Assembly: GCF_000472965.1 (NCBI RefSeq)
Contig: NZ_AXAU01000003.1
Coordinates: forward strand, 186,269-250,268
DNA length: 64,000 nucleotides
Direction: 5' to 3'
From: Bradyrhizobium murdochi
Lineage (GTDB): Bacteria; Pseudomonadota; Alphaproteobacteria; Rhizobiales; Xanthobacteraceae
In this document: piece after piece, positions 1 through 9,147 of the stretch
How positions within the stretch are numbered: the stretch's first letter is position 1
Layout: every line of letters begins with the position of its first letter
Position numbers and translations under genes: made by a program
Notes under the pieces: generated by a model
The model's input: only the letters and a program-made list of their open reading frames with translations
Told to the model about the DNA's origin: nothing
Database searches by the model: none

Positions 1-112
1 ACGGAGTTATGCGCGTGATTTGGGTGGGAACGAAAGCAGAATATTTTTGATTACGGGGCTTGACACGATTTCTGAAAATCAGAAGTGATTTGCCCATCGG
101 GCGTCACAGATG

Positions 113-211
113 CCGTAGGGTGGGCAAAGCGCAAGCGTGCCCACCATCAAGCAGCGCGATCCGTGATGGAATGGTGGGCACGGCGCTATCGCGCCTTTGC
201 CCACCCTACGG
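113..211. repeat. Palindromic intergenic repeat, family A (copy 1)
   Basis: Outer arms of 17 bp at 113-129 and 195-211 are perfect reverse complements (CCGTAGGGTGGGCAAAG and its complement). An inner pair, GTGCCCACCAT at 137-147 and ATGGTGGGCAC at 171-181, gives a second nested stem. A further small inverted repeat, TTCTGA-AAA-TCAGAA, lies just outside at 70-84. It sits directly downstream of the carboxylase stop, where it could act as a transcript end. A second copy is at 12465-12557. Bases 1-112 hold no gene I can support. Confidence 0.85.
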
Positions 212-219
212 ATCTCCCG

Positions 220-3200
220 CTACCACGCATCGATACACGGCCGCTTCTTGGTCGCGCGTGCCTCCGGCTTCGGCACCGAACGCAGGCCGGACATGATCCA
301 GTGCCGCGTGTCGGCGGGATCGATCACTTCGTCGATCTCGAGCACTGAGGCGATCGAGACCGCCTTGCCGTTGGCGTAGAGTTCGGCGACTTTGGTCTTG
401 TAATAGTCCTCGCGCTCGACCGGGTCTTCGATTGCTTCCATCTCCTTGCGGAAACCGAGCCGCACATAGCCTTCCAGCCCCATGCCGCCGAACTCGCCGG
501 TCGGCCAGGCCACGGTGAAGAACGAGGCGTGGAAGCCGCCGCCGATCATCGATTGCGCGCCCAGGCCATAGCCCTTGCGCAGCACGATGCTGAATAGCGG
601 CACGGTGAGGCTGGCGCCGGTCACGAACATGCGCGCGACATGGCGCACGATCGCGGTTTTCTCCGCTTCCGGGCCGACCATGAAGCCCGGCGTATCGCAG
701 AGCGACAAAATGGGAATGTCGAAGGCGTCGCAGAGCTGCATGAAGCGCGCGGCCTTGTCGCCGGCCGGCGCGTCGATCGCGCCGCCGAGATGCATTGGGT
801 TATTGGCGATCAGGCCGAACGGTCTTCCCTCGATACGGATAAAAGCGGTGATCATGCCGACGCCGAAATCCCGTCGGATCTCCAGCACCGAGCCTTCGTC
901 GGCCAAGAGATCGATGACGCTGCGGATGTCGTAGACCCGCAGCCGGTTCTCCGGAATGGACCGCCGCAGCAGGCGTTGGTCCGGCGCTTTCCAGTCGGCG
1001 ACCGCGCCCTGGAAGTAGGACAGATATTTCTGCGCCGCGGATGTCGCCTCGGCTTCATCCTCGACCAGAATGTCGATAACGCCGTTCGGCGACTGGAACG
1101 ACACCGGACCTACTTCAGCAGGGTGATAGACGCCGAGCCCGCCGCCCTCGATCATCGCCGGTCCGCCCATGCCGATCGAGGCATTCTCCGTCGCGATGAT
1201 GACGTCGCAACAGCCGAGCATCGCGGCGTTACCGGCAAAGCAATAGCCGGAGACGACGCCAATCACCGGCACCAGCCCCGAGAGCTTTGCGAACTGCACG
1301 AAGGACGGCCCGTCGAGGCCGGTCATGCCGAGTCTGTCCGTATCGCCGGGGCGACCGCCGCCGCCTTCGGCATAAAACACCAGCGGCAGCTGCCATTGCT
1401 CGGCCAAGCCCAGCATGCGGTCGATCTTCTTGTGGTTCATGTGGCCTTGGGTGCCCGCGAGCACAGTGTAATCGTAGGCGATCACCATGCAGCGCGCGGC
1501 GTCCGCGCCGAATTTTTCCGCGTTCACGGTGGCGACGCCGGAGATCAGGCCATCGGCCGGCGTGTTGCGGATCAGGTCATCGACCGTGCGTCGCCTTCGC
1601 TGGGCAGCAATTGCGAGCGAACCATATTCGACGAAGGAGCCTTCATCGACGAGGTGCGCGATGTTCTCGCGCGCCGTGCGCTGGTTGGTCTTGCGGCGGC
1701 GCTCGACCGAGGCCGGCCGGTTTTCATCCAGCGTGATGGCGTGACGCTCGATCAGCTCGGCCAGATCGGGACGGATGTGGTCGAGATCGACATCCTCTTC
1801 CTCAGCGACATCATGGGCGTCGAGCTCGGCCGGCTCCAGATAGAGGATCGGCTCGTCCTGCATCAGCGTCACGCCGGAGCCTGCTGCGATCTGCGTCACC
1901 CGGCCGCCCTGCGGCGCCGTGACCAGATGCTCCATCTTCATGGATTCGAGCACCGCGATCTGCTGGCCGGGGCGAACGAGATCTCCCTCCTCGACGCCGA
2001 TCGCGACGATCGTGCCTTGCAGCGGTGCTGGCACCGCGACCGAACCTGCCGGGCCGGCTGCCGATGCCGCGACCGCGATCGCGAGCGTCTCGTCATCGGA
2101 GGCGCTGCCGGATTCGACCAGTTCCGTCTCCGCCGTCGTGTTGGTTTCGCCAATCAGATCGGCGACATGCTTGTCGATAAAACCGGTGCTGAGACGGTTC
2201 TCGACGAAATCCGGATGCGCCAAAATCGCCGCAAGAAAGGGAACGTTGGTGGCGACACCGCCAATGCGAAATTCACGCAGCGTCCGCGAAGCTTTGTGCA
2301 CCACGTCGGTCCAGTTGCCGCCTGGCGAATGCACGATGACCTTTGCGAGCAGCGAGTCGAAGGCGGCGCTGGTCCGGTAGCCCGAATAGCCGAACGTATC
2401 GACGCGCACGCCGGGGCCGGACGGCAGGTCGAACACGGCCAGTGTGCCGCCGGTCGGTCTGGTGGCGCCGGTCTCGTCCATCACCTCCATGTTGACGCGG
2501 AGCTGGATCGCAAAGCCGCGCGGCCTCGGGATATAGCCCTGCGCAAGCCCGAGCGAGCCCAGGGTCGCACCGGCCGCGACCGCAAGCTGCGACTGCACGA
2601 GATCGAGGCCGAGCACCTCCTCGGTAACGGTATGCTCGACCTGCAGCCGTGGATTGGCCTCGATGAAGGCGAATGCCTTGTCGCTGGTCCTGGCGTCGTT
2701 ATCGACTAGGAATTCGAAAGTGCCGAGATTGTCGTAGTTCGCGGCGGCGGCTAGTTCCTTGGCGGCGTCGATGATGCGCGTACGCAAGGCGTCGTTCAGC
2801 GACGGGCTTGGCGCGACCTCGATGAGCTTCTGGTTGCGGCGCTGGATCGTGCATTCACGCTCCCACAGATGGCTGATCGCGCCGTGGTGGTCGCAGATGA
2901 CCTGCACCTCGATGTGGCGGGCATTGCGAATCAGGCGCTCGACATAGACGCCATCGCTGCCGAAGGCCGCCATCGCCTCGGATTGGCAGCGCGCATAGGC
3001 CTCCTCCAGCCTGCCCGCGTCATCGACGATGCGCATGCCGCGGCCACCGCCGCCGGCGATGGCCTTGATCATGATGGCGCCGCCTGCGCCGAGCGATTCC
3101 AGGAAGGCCTTGGCCTCATCGAGGCTGGTCGGCCCGCTGGTGCCCTCGATAACAGGCACGCCGCACTTTTTTGCCAGCGCCTTGGCCTGCGCCTTGTCGC

Positions 3201-3540
3201 CGAACAGATCGAGCGCCTCCGGCGACGGCCCGACGAAGACGATGCTTTCCTCGATGCAGCGGCGGGCGAACCCGGCATTCTCGCTGAGGAAGCCATAGCC
3301 GGGATGCACGGCGTCGCACTCGGTCGCCTTGGCGGCTGCGATCACCGCCTCGATATCGAGATAGGCCCGCGCGCCGCGCCCGGGGATTTCAAGGGCGGCG
3401 TCGGCGGCGCGGACATGCAGCGATTCCGCGTCGTCGGCGGAGTAGATTGCGACCGTCGCAAGGCCAGCGTCGCCCGCGGCGCGCGCGATGCGGATGGCAA
3501 TCTCGCCGCGGTTGGCAATCAGCAATTTATGGAAGGACAT
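220..3540 (-). CDS. Single-chain biotin-dependent acyl-CoA carboxylase (BC-BCCP-CT fusion)
   Basis: This 1106-residue protein carries all catalytic parts of an acyl-CoA carboxylase in one chain. An N-terminal biotin carboxylase with ATP-grasp glycine loop (IKAIAGGGGRGMR) occupies roughly residues 1-450. A biotinyl domain with the motif ESMKMEH, acceptor Lys535, lies near 500-570. A carboxyltransferase domain fills about 620-1106. The architecture and about 120 kDa size match the single-polypeptide long-chain acyl-CoA carboxylases rather than the usual two-subunit acetyl- or propionyl-CoA enzymes; substrate is inferred only. The start is placed at MSFHKLLIANRGEIA, because the frame extends upstream without similarity to the family. 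It is the last gene on the minus strand after the amidohydrolase, separated by about 200 bp, so it may have its own promoter. Confidence 0.93.
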   Translation of the reverse strand: MSFHKLLIANRGEIAIRIARAAGDAGLATVAIYSADDAESLHVRAADAALEIPGRGARAYLDIEAVIAAAKATECDAVHPGYGFLSENAGFARRCIEESIVFVGPSPEALDLFGDKAQAKALAKKCGVPVIEGTSGPTSLDEAKAFLESLGAGGAIMIKAIAGGGGRGMRIVDDAGRLEEAYARCQSEAMAAFGSDGVYVERLIRNARHIEVQVICDHHGAISHLWERECTIQRRNQKLIEVAPSPSLNDALRTRIIDAAKELAAAANYDNLGTFEFLVDNDARTSDKAFAFIEANPRLQVEHTVTEEVLGLDLVQSQLAVAAGATLGSLGLAQGYIPRPRGFAIQLRVNMEVMDETGATRPTGGTLAVFDLPSGPGVRVDTFGYSGYRTSAAFDSLLAKVIVHSPGGNWTDVVHKASRTLREFRIGGVATNVPFLAAILAHPDFVENRLSTGFIDKHVADLIGETNTTAETELVESGSASDDETLAIAVAASAAGPAGSVAVPAPLQGTIVAIGVEEGDLVRPGQQIAVLESMKMEHLVTAPQGGRVTQIAAGSGVTLMQDEPILYLEPAELDAHDVAEEEDVDLDHIRPDLAELIERHAITLDENRPASVERRRKTNQRTARENIAHLVDEGSFVEYGSLAIAAQRRRRTVDDLIRNTPADGLISGVATVNAEKFGADAARCMVIAYDYTVLAGTQGHMNHKKIDRMLGLAEQWQLPLVFYAEGGGGRPGDTDRLGMTGLDGPSFVQFAKLSGLVPVIGVVSGYCFAGNAAMLGCCDVIIATENASIGMGGPAMIEGGGLGVYHPAEVGPVSFQSPNGVIDILVEDEAEATSAAQKYLSYFQGAVADWKAPDQRLLRRSIPENRLRVYDIRSVIDLLADEGSVLEIRRDFGVGMITAFIRIEGRPFGLIANNPMHLGGAIDAPAGDKAARFMQLCDAFDIPILSLCDTPGFMVGPEAEKTAIVRHVARMFVTGASLTVPLFSIVLRKGYGLGAQSMIGGGFHASFFTVAWPTGEFGGMGLEGYVRLGFRKEMEAIEDPVEREDYYKTKVAELYANGKAVSIASVLEIDEVIDPADTRHWIMSGLRSVPKPEARATKKRPCIDAW

Positions 3541-3744
3541 GAACGGTTCCGTCTGGACAGCAGAGCGAAATGATGCGGCGATCGGCTCACCTCGCCCCGC
3601 TTGCTTCCCATACCCCAATCAGCAGCGCGAGGCGGCTACCGGCAGTTTCTTGTTTACTCGACATGAACCGTTGCCGAGATTCTGCGCAAGTGGAATTTCG
3701 TTCCACATGACGGAATTCACACAGCTACTGAGGCGCTTAGCGCT

Positions 3745-5187
3745 CTATCGGCAATCGAGCTGGGCTTCGAACCAGCCCTGCAACGACGCTGCGAGCGGCG
3801 GCCAGGCCCGCTGAAATGGCGAGAGTTGTCTTGCATTGGCGCGATAGATTCCGCGTAGCTCCCGCTCGATCGCGGGGAGATCGACACCGGTGCAACGGCC
3901 TTCGCTGACGATCAGCCGTCCGTCCACCACGACGTCGCGCAAGACAGACGCGTTGCCGCGCGCGAACAGGAGATCGACGGGGTCGACCGGCATGATCCGG
4001 TCGCGGTCGAGCCGATCGAGATCGATGGTGACGAAATCGGCTGGCGCGCCTGATATGAGCGTACCCGTTCCGGGCGCGCCGGTCGCCCTGCGGCCATTGG
4101 CTATCGCGAGCGCGAGGAATTCGGCAGCGGTCCAGGTGCGCTCGAAGCCAAGGCCGCCGTGCATCATCTGCACCAGCCGCATCTCGCGCAGCACGTCGTC
4201 GTCTTCGTCGAGCGCGAGACCATCGACGCCGACCGCGATGGCGCAGCCACACCGGTGCGCCGCGGCGATCGGCGCGAGGCCCGAGCGCAGGTGCAAATTG
4301 GAGGAGATGTTGGTGACGATACGCGCGCCAGACGCCGCGATCATCTCGATCTCGTCGGGGCGGGCGTGGATGCAATGCGCCAGCGTCAGCCGCTCCGACA
4401 GGAAGCCGATGTCGCGGAGATAGCGGACGACGCCATCCGGAAAATGCTGGTCAGCCCAGGCGCGCTGATAGATTGTCTCCAGCAGATGCATGTGGATGCG
4501 TCGCCCGGTGTGCACCGAATTCTCGGCTACCGCCTCGAGCAACGGTTTTGAGCACCATTGCACGCCCGCGGGGCCAAGCTGCACATCGACTTTGGGACCT
4601 GCGATGGCCGAGGCGATGGCATCCGTAAGTTCGATATAGGTCTTTGGCGACATCGGCGCGCGGACGAACAATTCCTCAATGGCCTTGCGATCGTCGCTTG
4701 AGAGCTGCGACAGCACCGGTTCGCCGTCGCCATAGACCACCGGGTTCTGGTCGCGCACGGCAAGCGCAAACGCGATGCGGATGCCGACGTCGGACGCCGC
4801 GCGCGCAATCGCCTTTGCCTCCTCGACCAGCGGCATGGTGCCGCTTGGCCGGGTGTAGTGCACCATCATCGCCGCGCAGCCCGCCCGCGCCGAACGGGCC
4901 AATGCCGATGCGGCGGTCAGATAGGGATCGACCGGCGTGCCGAGCGCGGAGCGCAGGATCCAGCTTTCCAGGGGCATGCCGAGCGCGCCGAACGAGGACG
5001 CGGTCGGCCGCGCGTGATCATGGGCATTGACAAAGGCGGGAAGGATGAGGGTGCGCGGGCCGGTCGTGGACGGCGTCGCTGGCGAGATGGACGTGACGAG
5101 GCCGTTGTCGTGTTGAAGCACGACGTTGTCGAGCAGCCCGCGGTCGGGACCGGAGAAGAGGCTATGTGCCGGAACGTCAGTAGCCAT
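3745..5187 (-). CDS. Amidohydrolase (TrzN/AtzB/guanine deaminase-like)
   Basis: This 480-residue metal-dependent hydrolase of the amidohydrolase superfamily probably hydrolyses or deaminates a nitrogen-rich ring. It has the metal-binding pair His56-x-His58 (NAHDH), then His234 (IHMHLLE), His271 (LAHC) and Asp322 (VGVDG), in the order of the S-adenosylhomocysteine/chlorohydrolase/guanine deaminase branch. The C-terminal part returns to the small beta-sandwich typical of these enzymes. The ATG at 5187 follows a GGAGAGGG ribosome site that lies beside a palindromic repeat. It is downstream of a NitT/TauT-type ABC transporter on the same strand, which suggests that the transporter imports its substrate. 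The exact substrate cannot be read from sequence. Confidence 0.85.
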   Translation of the reverse strand: MATDVPAHSLFSGPDRGLLDNVVLQHDNGLVTSISPATPSTTGPRTLILPAFVNAHDHARPTASSFGALGMPLESWILRSALGTPVDPYLTAASALARSARAGCAAMMVHYTRPSGTMPLVEEAKAIARAASDVGIRIAFALAVRDQNPVVYGDGEPVLSQLSSDDRKAIEELFVRAPMSPKTYIELTDAIASAIAGPKVDVQLGPAGVQWCSKPLLEAVAENSVHTGRRIHMHLLETIYQRAWADQHFPDGVVRYLRDIGFLSERLTLAHCIHARPDEIEMIAASGARIVTNISSNLHLRSGLAPIAAAHRCGCAIAVGVDGLALDEDDDVLREMRLVQMMHGGLGFERTWTAAEFLALAIANGRRATGAPGTGTLISGAPADFVTIDLDRLDRDRIMPVDPVDLLFARGNASVLRDVVVDGRLIVSEGRCTGVDLPAIERELRGIYRANARQLSPFQRAWPPLAASLQGWFEAQLDCR

Positions 5188-5200
5188 GGCGTGCCCTCTC

Positions 5201-5318
5201 CGTCATTGCGAGCGAAGCGAAGCAATCCATCGCGCCGCGAAAAGAAGGAATGGATTGCTTCGGCCTTCGCTCTTCGAGCTACGGCGGACAAGTCGTCGCT
5301 GCGCTCCTCGCAATGACG
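5201..5318. repeat. Palindromic intergenic repeat, family B
   Basis: Perfect outer arms CGTCATTGCGAG (5201-5212) and CTCGCAATGACG (5307-5318) enclose a second pair, AAGCAATCCAT (5220-5230) and ATGGATTGCTT (5250-5260). The element fills the space between the binding-protein gene and the amidohydrolase gene, and its edge abuts the amidohydrolase ribosome site. It could lower transcription into the downstream gene. Confidence 0.85.
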
Positions 5319-5325
5319 AACGATG

Positions 5326-6354
5326 TCAATTCGCGGTATACACCAGCTCCCGCTCGGCGCGCGGCGGCAGGAATTCGCGGGAAAAAATCTCCGATGGCGC
5401 TGGCGCGCGGGCGAGCTGGTAGCCTTCGACGATGATGCCGATGGCGCGAGCCATGCGGTCGTCCTTGACATCGCCGACGCCGATCTCCTTCATCTCGGGA
5501 GAGACGATCAGCTTGTCGAAGGAAAACTGCAGGCGGCGCTTCTCCACGTCGGCATTGATCAGATTGTCGTAGTTCAGCGCTGCCTTCATCCCGGCATTCT
5601 GGTCCTTGGCGATCGCGATCACGGCCTTATTGACGGCGCGGACGAGGCCGGCGACGGCCTTCGGATTGGCCGCCAGCAGCTTGCGCGACACCATCATGCC
5701 GTTGGAATAAAGATCGAGGCCGTAATCGCCAAACGAGAACCACTTGTAGTCCTTGTCGGGATCCTGGCGGTTTAGCACCAGGTTGAAGTAGCTCGTGATG
5801 TTGAACACCAGCGCCGCGTCGATATCGCCCTTGATAAGCATCGGCTCCTGCAGGTTCGGCGCCATGTTGGAGATCTTGATCTTCTCGCCCTCCAGCTTGT
5901 TCTTGTTGGCAAACACCGGCAACAACCGCGTCGTCGGCGTACCCTGCGCGCCGCCGAGCGTGCGGCCCTCAAAGTCCTTGATGGTGTTGATGCCGCTGGT
6001 CTTCTTGGTGACGATCGCAAACGGCGGCTGATTCCAGATCATGTAGACCATCACAGGCGCGTCCTGCGGCTTGGTCGAGGCGTTCTGGATGATGGCGTTG
6101 ACGTCGCCGAAGCCGGCGTCATAGGCGCCCGACATGATGCGCGTCACGGTCGCACCGGAACCCTCGCCCTGATCGATCACGACATTGAGGCCCTCTTCCT
6201 TGAAGAAGCCGTTGTCCTTGGCGTAGAAGAACGCGGCGTCGGACCCTTGCGTCTTCCAACCCAGCGTAAATTTGATCGTGGTTTCCTGGGCGCTGGCGGC
6301 ACCGGCGAACAAGGCAACTCCCAACAGCGCGGCGCTTACTCTGGCTAACATCAT
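5326..6354 (-). CDS. ABC transporter substrate-binding protein, NMT1/THI5-like (NitT/TauT family)
   Basis: The 342-residue periplasmic binding protein delivers a small molecule to the permease and ATPase encoded just upstream. It begins with a clear signal peptide (about residues 1-24, cleavage after GAASA). The mature protein has the NMT1/THI5 pattern: GWKTQGSDAAFFYAKDNGFF, then EGLNVVIDQGEGSG. The open frame runs further upstream but the ATG at 6354 follows a GAGGAG ribosome site and gives a normal signal peptide; the adjacent second ATG is equally possible. Members of this family bind pyrimidine precursors, taurine, nitrate, or aromatic and N-heterocyclic compounds. The neighbouring amidohydrolases point to an N-heterocycle or amide, which is inference. 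Confidence 0.9.
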   Translation of the reverse strand: MMLARVSAALLGVALFAGAASAQETTIKFTLGWKTQGSDAAFFYAKDNGFFKEEGLNVVIDQGEGSGATVTRIMSGAYDAGFGDVNAIIQNASTKPQDAPVMVYMIWNQPPFAIVTKKTSGINTIKDFEGRTLGGAQGTPTTRLLPVFANKNKLEGEKIKISNMAPNLQEPMLIKGDIDAALVFNITSYFNLVLNRQDPDKDYKWFSFGDYGLDLYSNGMMVSRKLLAANPKAVAGLVRAVNKAVIAIAKDQNAGMKAALNYDNLINADVEKRRLQFSFDKLIVSPEMKEIGVGDVKDDRMARAIGIIVEGYQLARAPAPSEIFSREFLPPRAERELVYTAN

Positions 6355-6395
6355 ATTCTCCTCGATAAGGGTTGGATGGCGGTTGGCGAAAACGT

Positions 6396-7172
6396 TCATG
6401 TCGCGATCATGTCGTTCTTGCGGGTGGCCCAGCCGGTGACGCGCCCCTCGATGACCGAGAAGATCACGTAGAGCGCGACGCCGAGGCCGGCGAGCACGAA
6501 CAGGCCGGCGAACACCAGCGGCACGTTGAAATTCGAGGACGCGGTCATCATCACGTTGCCGATGCCGCGGTTCGAGGCGACGGTTTCCGACAGTACCGCG
6601 CCAACGAAGGCGTAGGAGATCGCGACCTTCAGCGAGGCAAAGAAGAACGGCATGGTGCGGGGTAAGCCGACATTCCAGAGGATGTCGAACTTGCTGGCGC
6701 CGAGCGCTTTCAGCACGTCTTCGAGTTCCGGTTCGGTCGTCGCCAGCCCCGTCGCGATGTTGACCACGATCGGGAAGAAGCAGATCGAGAGCGCGGTCAG
6801 CACCGCCGGCACCGAGCCGGAGCCGAACCACAGCACGAAGATCGGTACCACGGCGACCTTCGGGATCGAGGAAAATCCAACGAGCAGCGGATAGGCCGTA
6901 TCGTAAGCGGTTTTCGAGACGCCGATCACCGCGCCCAATACGACGCCGAGACCGACGCCAAGAACAAACCCGATCATCGTCGTCGCCAGCGTCTGCAGGA
7001 TGTGCGGCCAGAGGATGGGGAATTTATCGACCAGCGTGACGAATACCTGCGAGGGACGCGGCAGCACCAGGTCGGACATGCCCGTCATCAGGCAGAACAA
7101 TTCCCAGGCGACGAAGAACAGCACGATCAGTGCCGCCGACCAGGCTTTTTGGCGATAATCGAGATCGGGCAT
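6396..7172 (-). CDS. ABC transporter permease, NitT/TauT family (SsuC/TauC-like)
   Basis: This is the integral membrane subunit (258 residues, about six hydrophobic segments) of the transporter encoded by the flanking genes. The BPD inner-membrane signature with the EAA loop is visible around KALGASKFDILWNVGLP, the contact for the ATPase. I place the start at MPDLDYRQKAW (7172), one base after the ATPase stop and preceded by AGGGAG at a good distance. A longer form beginning 12 codons upstream would overlap the ATPase gene. Gene order ATPase-permease-binding protein with minimal gaps indicates one operon on the minus strand. Confidence 0.9.
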   Translation of the reverse strand: MPDLDYRQKAWSAALIVLFFVAWELFCLMTGMSDLVLPRPSQVFVTLVDKFPILWPHILQTLATTMIGFVLGVGLGVVLGAVIGVSKTAYDTAYPLLVGFSSIPKVAVVPIFVLWFGSGSVPAVLTALSICFFPIVVNIATGLATTEPELEDVLKALGASKFDILWNVGLPRTMPFFFASLKVAISYAFVGAVLSETVASNRGIGNVMMTASSNFNVPLVFAGLFVLAGLGVALYVIFSVIEGRVTGWATRKNDMIAT

Positions 7173-7173
7173 G

Positions 7174-8040
7174 TCAGGCTGCTCCCTGCGCTGAAGCCGT
7201 TCTGGCATCGACGATGAACGCGCGCAGTTTCTGGTTCAGCGCGACGAAATCCGGCTCGAAGGTCATCGCGACCGTGCGCGGGCGGGCGAAGTCGACCCGG
7301 CTGTCGTCGAGGATGCGGCCGGGCCGCGCGCTCATCACGCAGATGCGGCTGCCGAGAAAGGCGGCCTCGCGCAGATCATGCGTCACCAAGAGCACGGTCG
7401 GCTTGTGCGCGATCCAGAGATCCTGCAGGATCGACCACAGCTCTTCCCGCGTGAACTGGTCGAGCGCGCCGAAGGGCTCGTCGAGCAGCAGCATGCGCGG
7501 CTCGTGGATCAGCGCGCGGCAGAGATTGGCGCGCTGAAGCATGCCGCCGGAGAGTTGCCAGGGGTAGCGGTTACCGAACCCCTTGAGGCCGACCTGCTCC
7601 AAGAGCGCATTGGCCTTGTCGCGGAATTCGGTCTTGCGCAGCCTTCGGAACTGCGAGCGAAACGGCTCGACGATCTTGAGCGGCAGCATGATGTTCCGCT
7701 CAATCGACATCCACGGCAGCATGGTCGGATTCTGGAACGCCATGCCGACGCGTAACGCGCGGGCGGCGACTTCCCGGCCGCCGACGATGACGACGCCCGA
7801 TGTCGGCTGAACCAGGCCGCTCACCAGCCGCAGGATCGTCGACTTGCCGCAGCCAGAGGGGCCGACCAACGCGACGAACTCGCCATCGGCGATCCGCAAG
7901 CTTGTCGTGGAGAGGGCCGGCACCGCGCGGGGTCCGCGGCCGAAGGTGACGGAGGCTTCCGACAGTTCGATTGCGATCGGAGCGGCAGAGCCCGGAACTG
8001 GCGTGTCCTGAAGTTCGGATTGTGGTTGCATGCGCATCAT
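7174..8040 (-). CDS. ABC transporter ATP-binding protein, NitT/TauT family (SsuB/TauB-like)
   Basis: This ATPase powers the adjacent importer. It has Walker A GPSGCGKST, signature LSGGMLQRANLCRAL, Walker B LLLDEPFGALD and a switch histidine in LLVTHDLREA. The start is uncertain. A TTG at 8058 gives six extra residues and ATGs occur at 8040, 8037 and 8031, none with a strong ribosome site; 8040 is used here (288 residues). It is the first gene of the minus-strand operon. A TGCATGCA motif lies about 10 bp upstream of this start, overlapping the TTG alternative. Confidence 0.88.
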   Translation of the reverse strand: MMRMQPQSELQDTPVPGSAAPIAIELSEASVTFGRGPRAVPALSTTSLRIADGEFVALVGPSGCGKSTILRLVSGLVQPTSGVVIVGGREVAARALRVGMAFQNPTMLPWMSIERNIMLPLKIVEPFRSQFRRLRKTEFRDKANALLEQVGLKGFGNRYPWQLSGGMLQRANLCRALIHEPRMLLLDEPFGALDQFTREELWSILQDLWIAHKPTVLLVTHDLREAAFLGSRICVMSARPGRILDDSRVDFARPRTVAMTFEPDFVALNQKLRAFIVDARTASAQGAA

Positions 8041-8049
8041 GGCTGGAAG

Positions 8050-8057
8050 TGCATGCA
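8050..8057. promoter_or_regulatory. Candidate operator TGCATGCA (site 1)
   Basis: A perfect 8-bp palindrome just upstream of the ABC operon start, in the sequence AGTGCATGCAA. The same ten-base core GTGCATGCAA recurs at 8152-8161 and the octamer recurs at 9614-9621. The distribution around a divergent GntR/FCD regulator gene suggests its binding site; this is inference from position and repetition. Confidence 0.4.
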
Positions 8058-8152
8058 AGCCGGATGCCAGCCAAACTTGCCTTTGGAATCAAGGTCGCTG
8101 CGATTTGCCGCCCGATCCGGCGGATTCCTTTTGTGCAGCTCGACCCTCAAAG

Positions 8153-8160
8153 TGCATGCA
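8153..8160. promoter_or_regulatory. Candidate operator TGCATGCA (site 2)
   Basis: A second copy of the octamer, about 70 bp upstream of the GntR start and 112 bp upstream of the ABC ATPase ATG. A looser inverted repeat, CACAAT (8170-8175) and ATTGTG (8185-8190), follows it. Its place between the two divergent genes fits autoregulation plus control of the transporter. Confidence 0.4.
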
Positions 8161-8229
8161 ATTGAGGCGCACAATCAGGCGGCAATTGTGATAAGAGGAC
8201 CCATTCGAAGCACCCTCCAGGATTCGCCG

Positions 8230-8988
8230 ATGGCGCCCCGCCCCGCCAGCAAGACTGCTATCCCATCCGACAAGGTCGGTGTGATCTGCCGCGCGCTGCG
8301 CCGCGCCATCATCGAGCAGGCGCTGGCGCCCGGCGCGAAATTGCCCGAGGATTCGCTCGGCGAGCGGTTCGGCGTCAGCCGCACCATTGCGCGGCATGCG
8401 CTGGGCCAATTGGCCGCGGAAGGTCTTGTCGAACTGCGTCGCAACCGGATTGCGGTGGTGGCGACGCCGAGCTGGCAGGAAGCGCGCGATGCCTTCGATA
8501 TCCGGATCGAACTCGAGCGCTTGGTGGTGCGCCAGCTCGCCGGCAAGCTGACCAAGAGCCAGATTGCCGAGCTCAACGCCCATGTCGATGCCGAGGACCG
8601 CGCGCGCGACGGCTCGGATGCGGTGTCGATCCGCCTCGCGACGGAATTCCACATCCTGCTCGCCAATATGACGAACAGCCCGATCCTGGTGCGTTACGTC
8701 AGCGAGGTCGCCTATCGCTGCTGCCTGACGCTATCGCTCTACAGCCGTCCGCATTCGTCGGAATGCGCGATCAACGAGCACCGCGCGATCATCGCCGCGC
8801 TGGTCAAGGGCGACGAGGCCAAGGTGATGAGCCTGATGCACAGCCATCTGGATTCGGTGGCCAGCCGCGCGCTGGTAGCCCCCGCCCCGCCGCGCGGCCG
8901 CGATTTGCTGGATATTCTGGCGCCCTATGCCGAGGAAGGCGAAAGCGAGCGGTTGGTGAAGCTGCCGAAGGTGGTAAGGGCGAGGTAG
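8230..8988 (+). CDS. GntR-family transcriptional regulator, FCD (FadR) subfamily
   Basis: A 252-residue repressor or activator with an N-terminal winged helix-turn-helix (about residues 12-75, including EDSLGERFGVSRTIARHAL) and an all-helical FCD ligand domain (about 85-215). The FCD histidines that usually hold a metal or ligand are visible in EFHILLANMT, EHRAIIAAL and HSHL. The start chosen is the ATG at 8230; the open frame extends upstream through the promoter region without family similarity. It is divergent from the NitT/TauT ABC operon, and so is the likely controller of that operon. The effector is unknown and is probably the imported compound or its breakdown product. Confidence 0.9.
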   Translation: MAPRPASKTAIPSDKVGVICRALRRAIIEQALAPGAKLPEDSLGERFGVSRTIARHALGQLAAEGLVELRRNRIAVVATPSWQEARDAFDIRIELERLVVRQLAGKLTKSQIAELNAHVDAEDRARDGSDAVSIRLATEFHILLANMTNSPILVRYVSEVAYRCCLTLSLYSRPHSSECAINEHRAIIAALVKGDEAKVMSLMHSHLDSVASRALVAPAPPRGRDLLDILAPYAEEGESERLVKLPKVVRAR

Positions 8989-9020
8989 GTCTGCCGCCCG
9001 CAGCAATCGCCGGTGGCCTC

Positions 9021-9136
9021 GTGGTTCGAGACGCGCGGCGTTGCCGCGCTCCTCACCGTGAGGGTCCAAGACCTCATCTTGAAAGTCTAGGACCTCATCC
9101 TGAGGAGCGCGCTTAGCGCGCGTCTCGAAGGATGAA
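9021..9136. repeat. Palindromic intergenic repeat, family C (copy 1)
   Basis: A composite element that begins GTGGTTCGAGACGCGCGG, carries CTCCTCACCGTGAGG and CCTCATCCTGAGGAGCGCGC, and ends CGTCTCGAAGGATGAA. The ends are complementary (TTCGAGACG against CGTCTCGAA) and the centre has its own stems. It lies between the GntR gene and the convergent NTF2-like gene, where it may end both transcripts. Related copies are at 10979-11110 and 29252-29388. Confidence 0.85.
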
Positions 9137-9147
9137 AGCCCCGAACC

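Noticed and set aside
113..211. Possible CRISPR or insertion-sequence end at the repeats
   Set aside because: The copies are single palindromes scattered between genes, without regular spacers, transposase or target duplications that I can see.
640..2709. A 689-codon plus-strand open frame
   Set aside because: It is antisense to the carboxylase, whose domains and motifs are unambiguous; long antisense frames are expected at this GC content.
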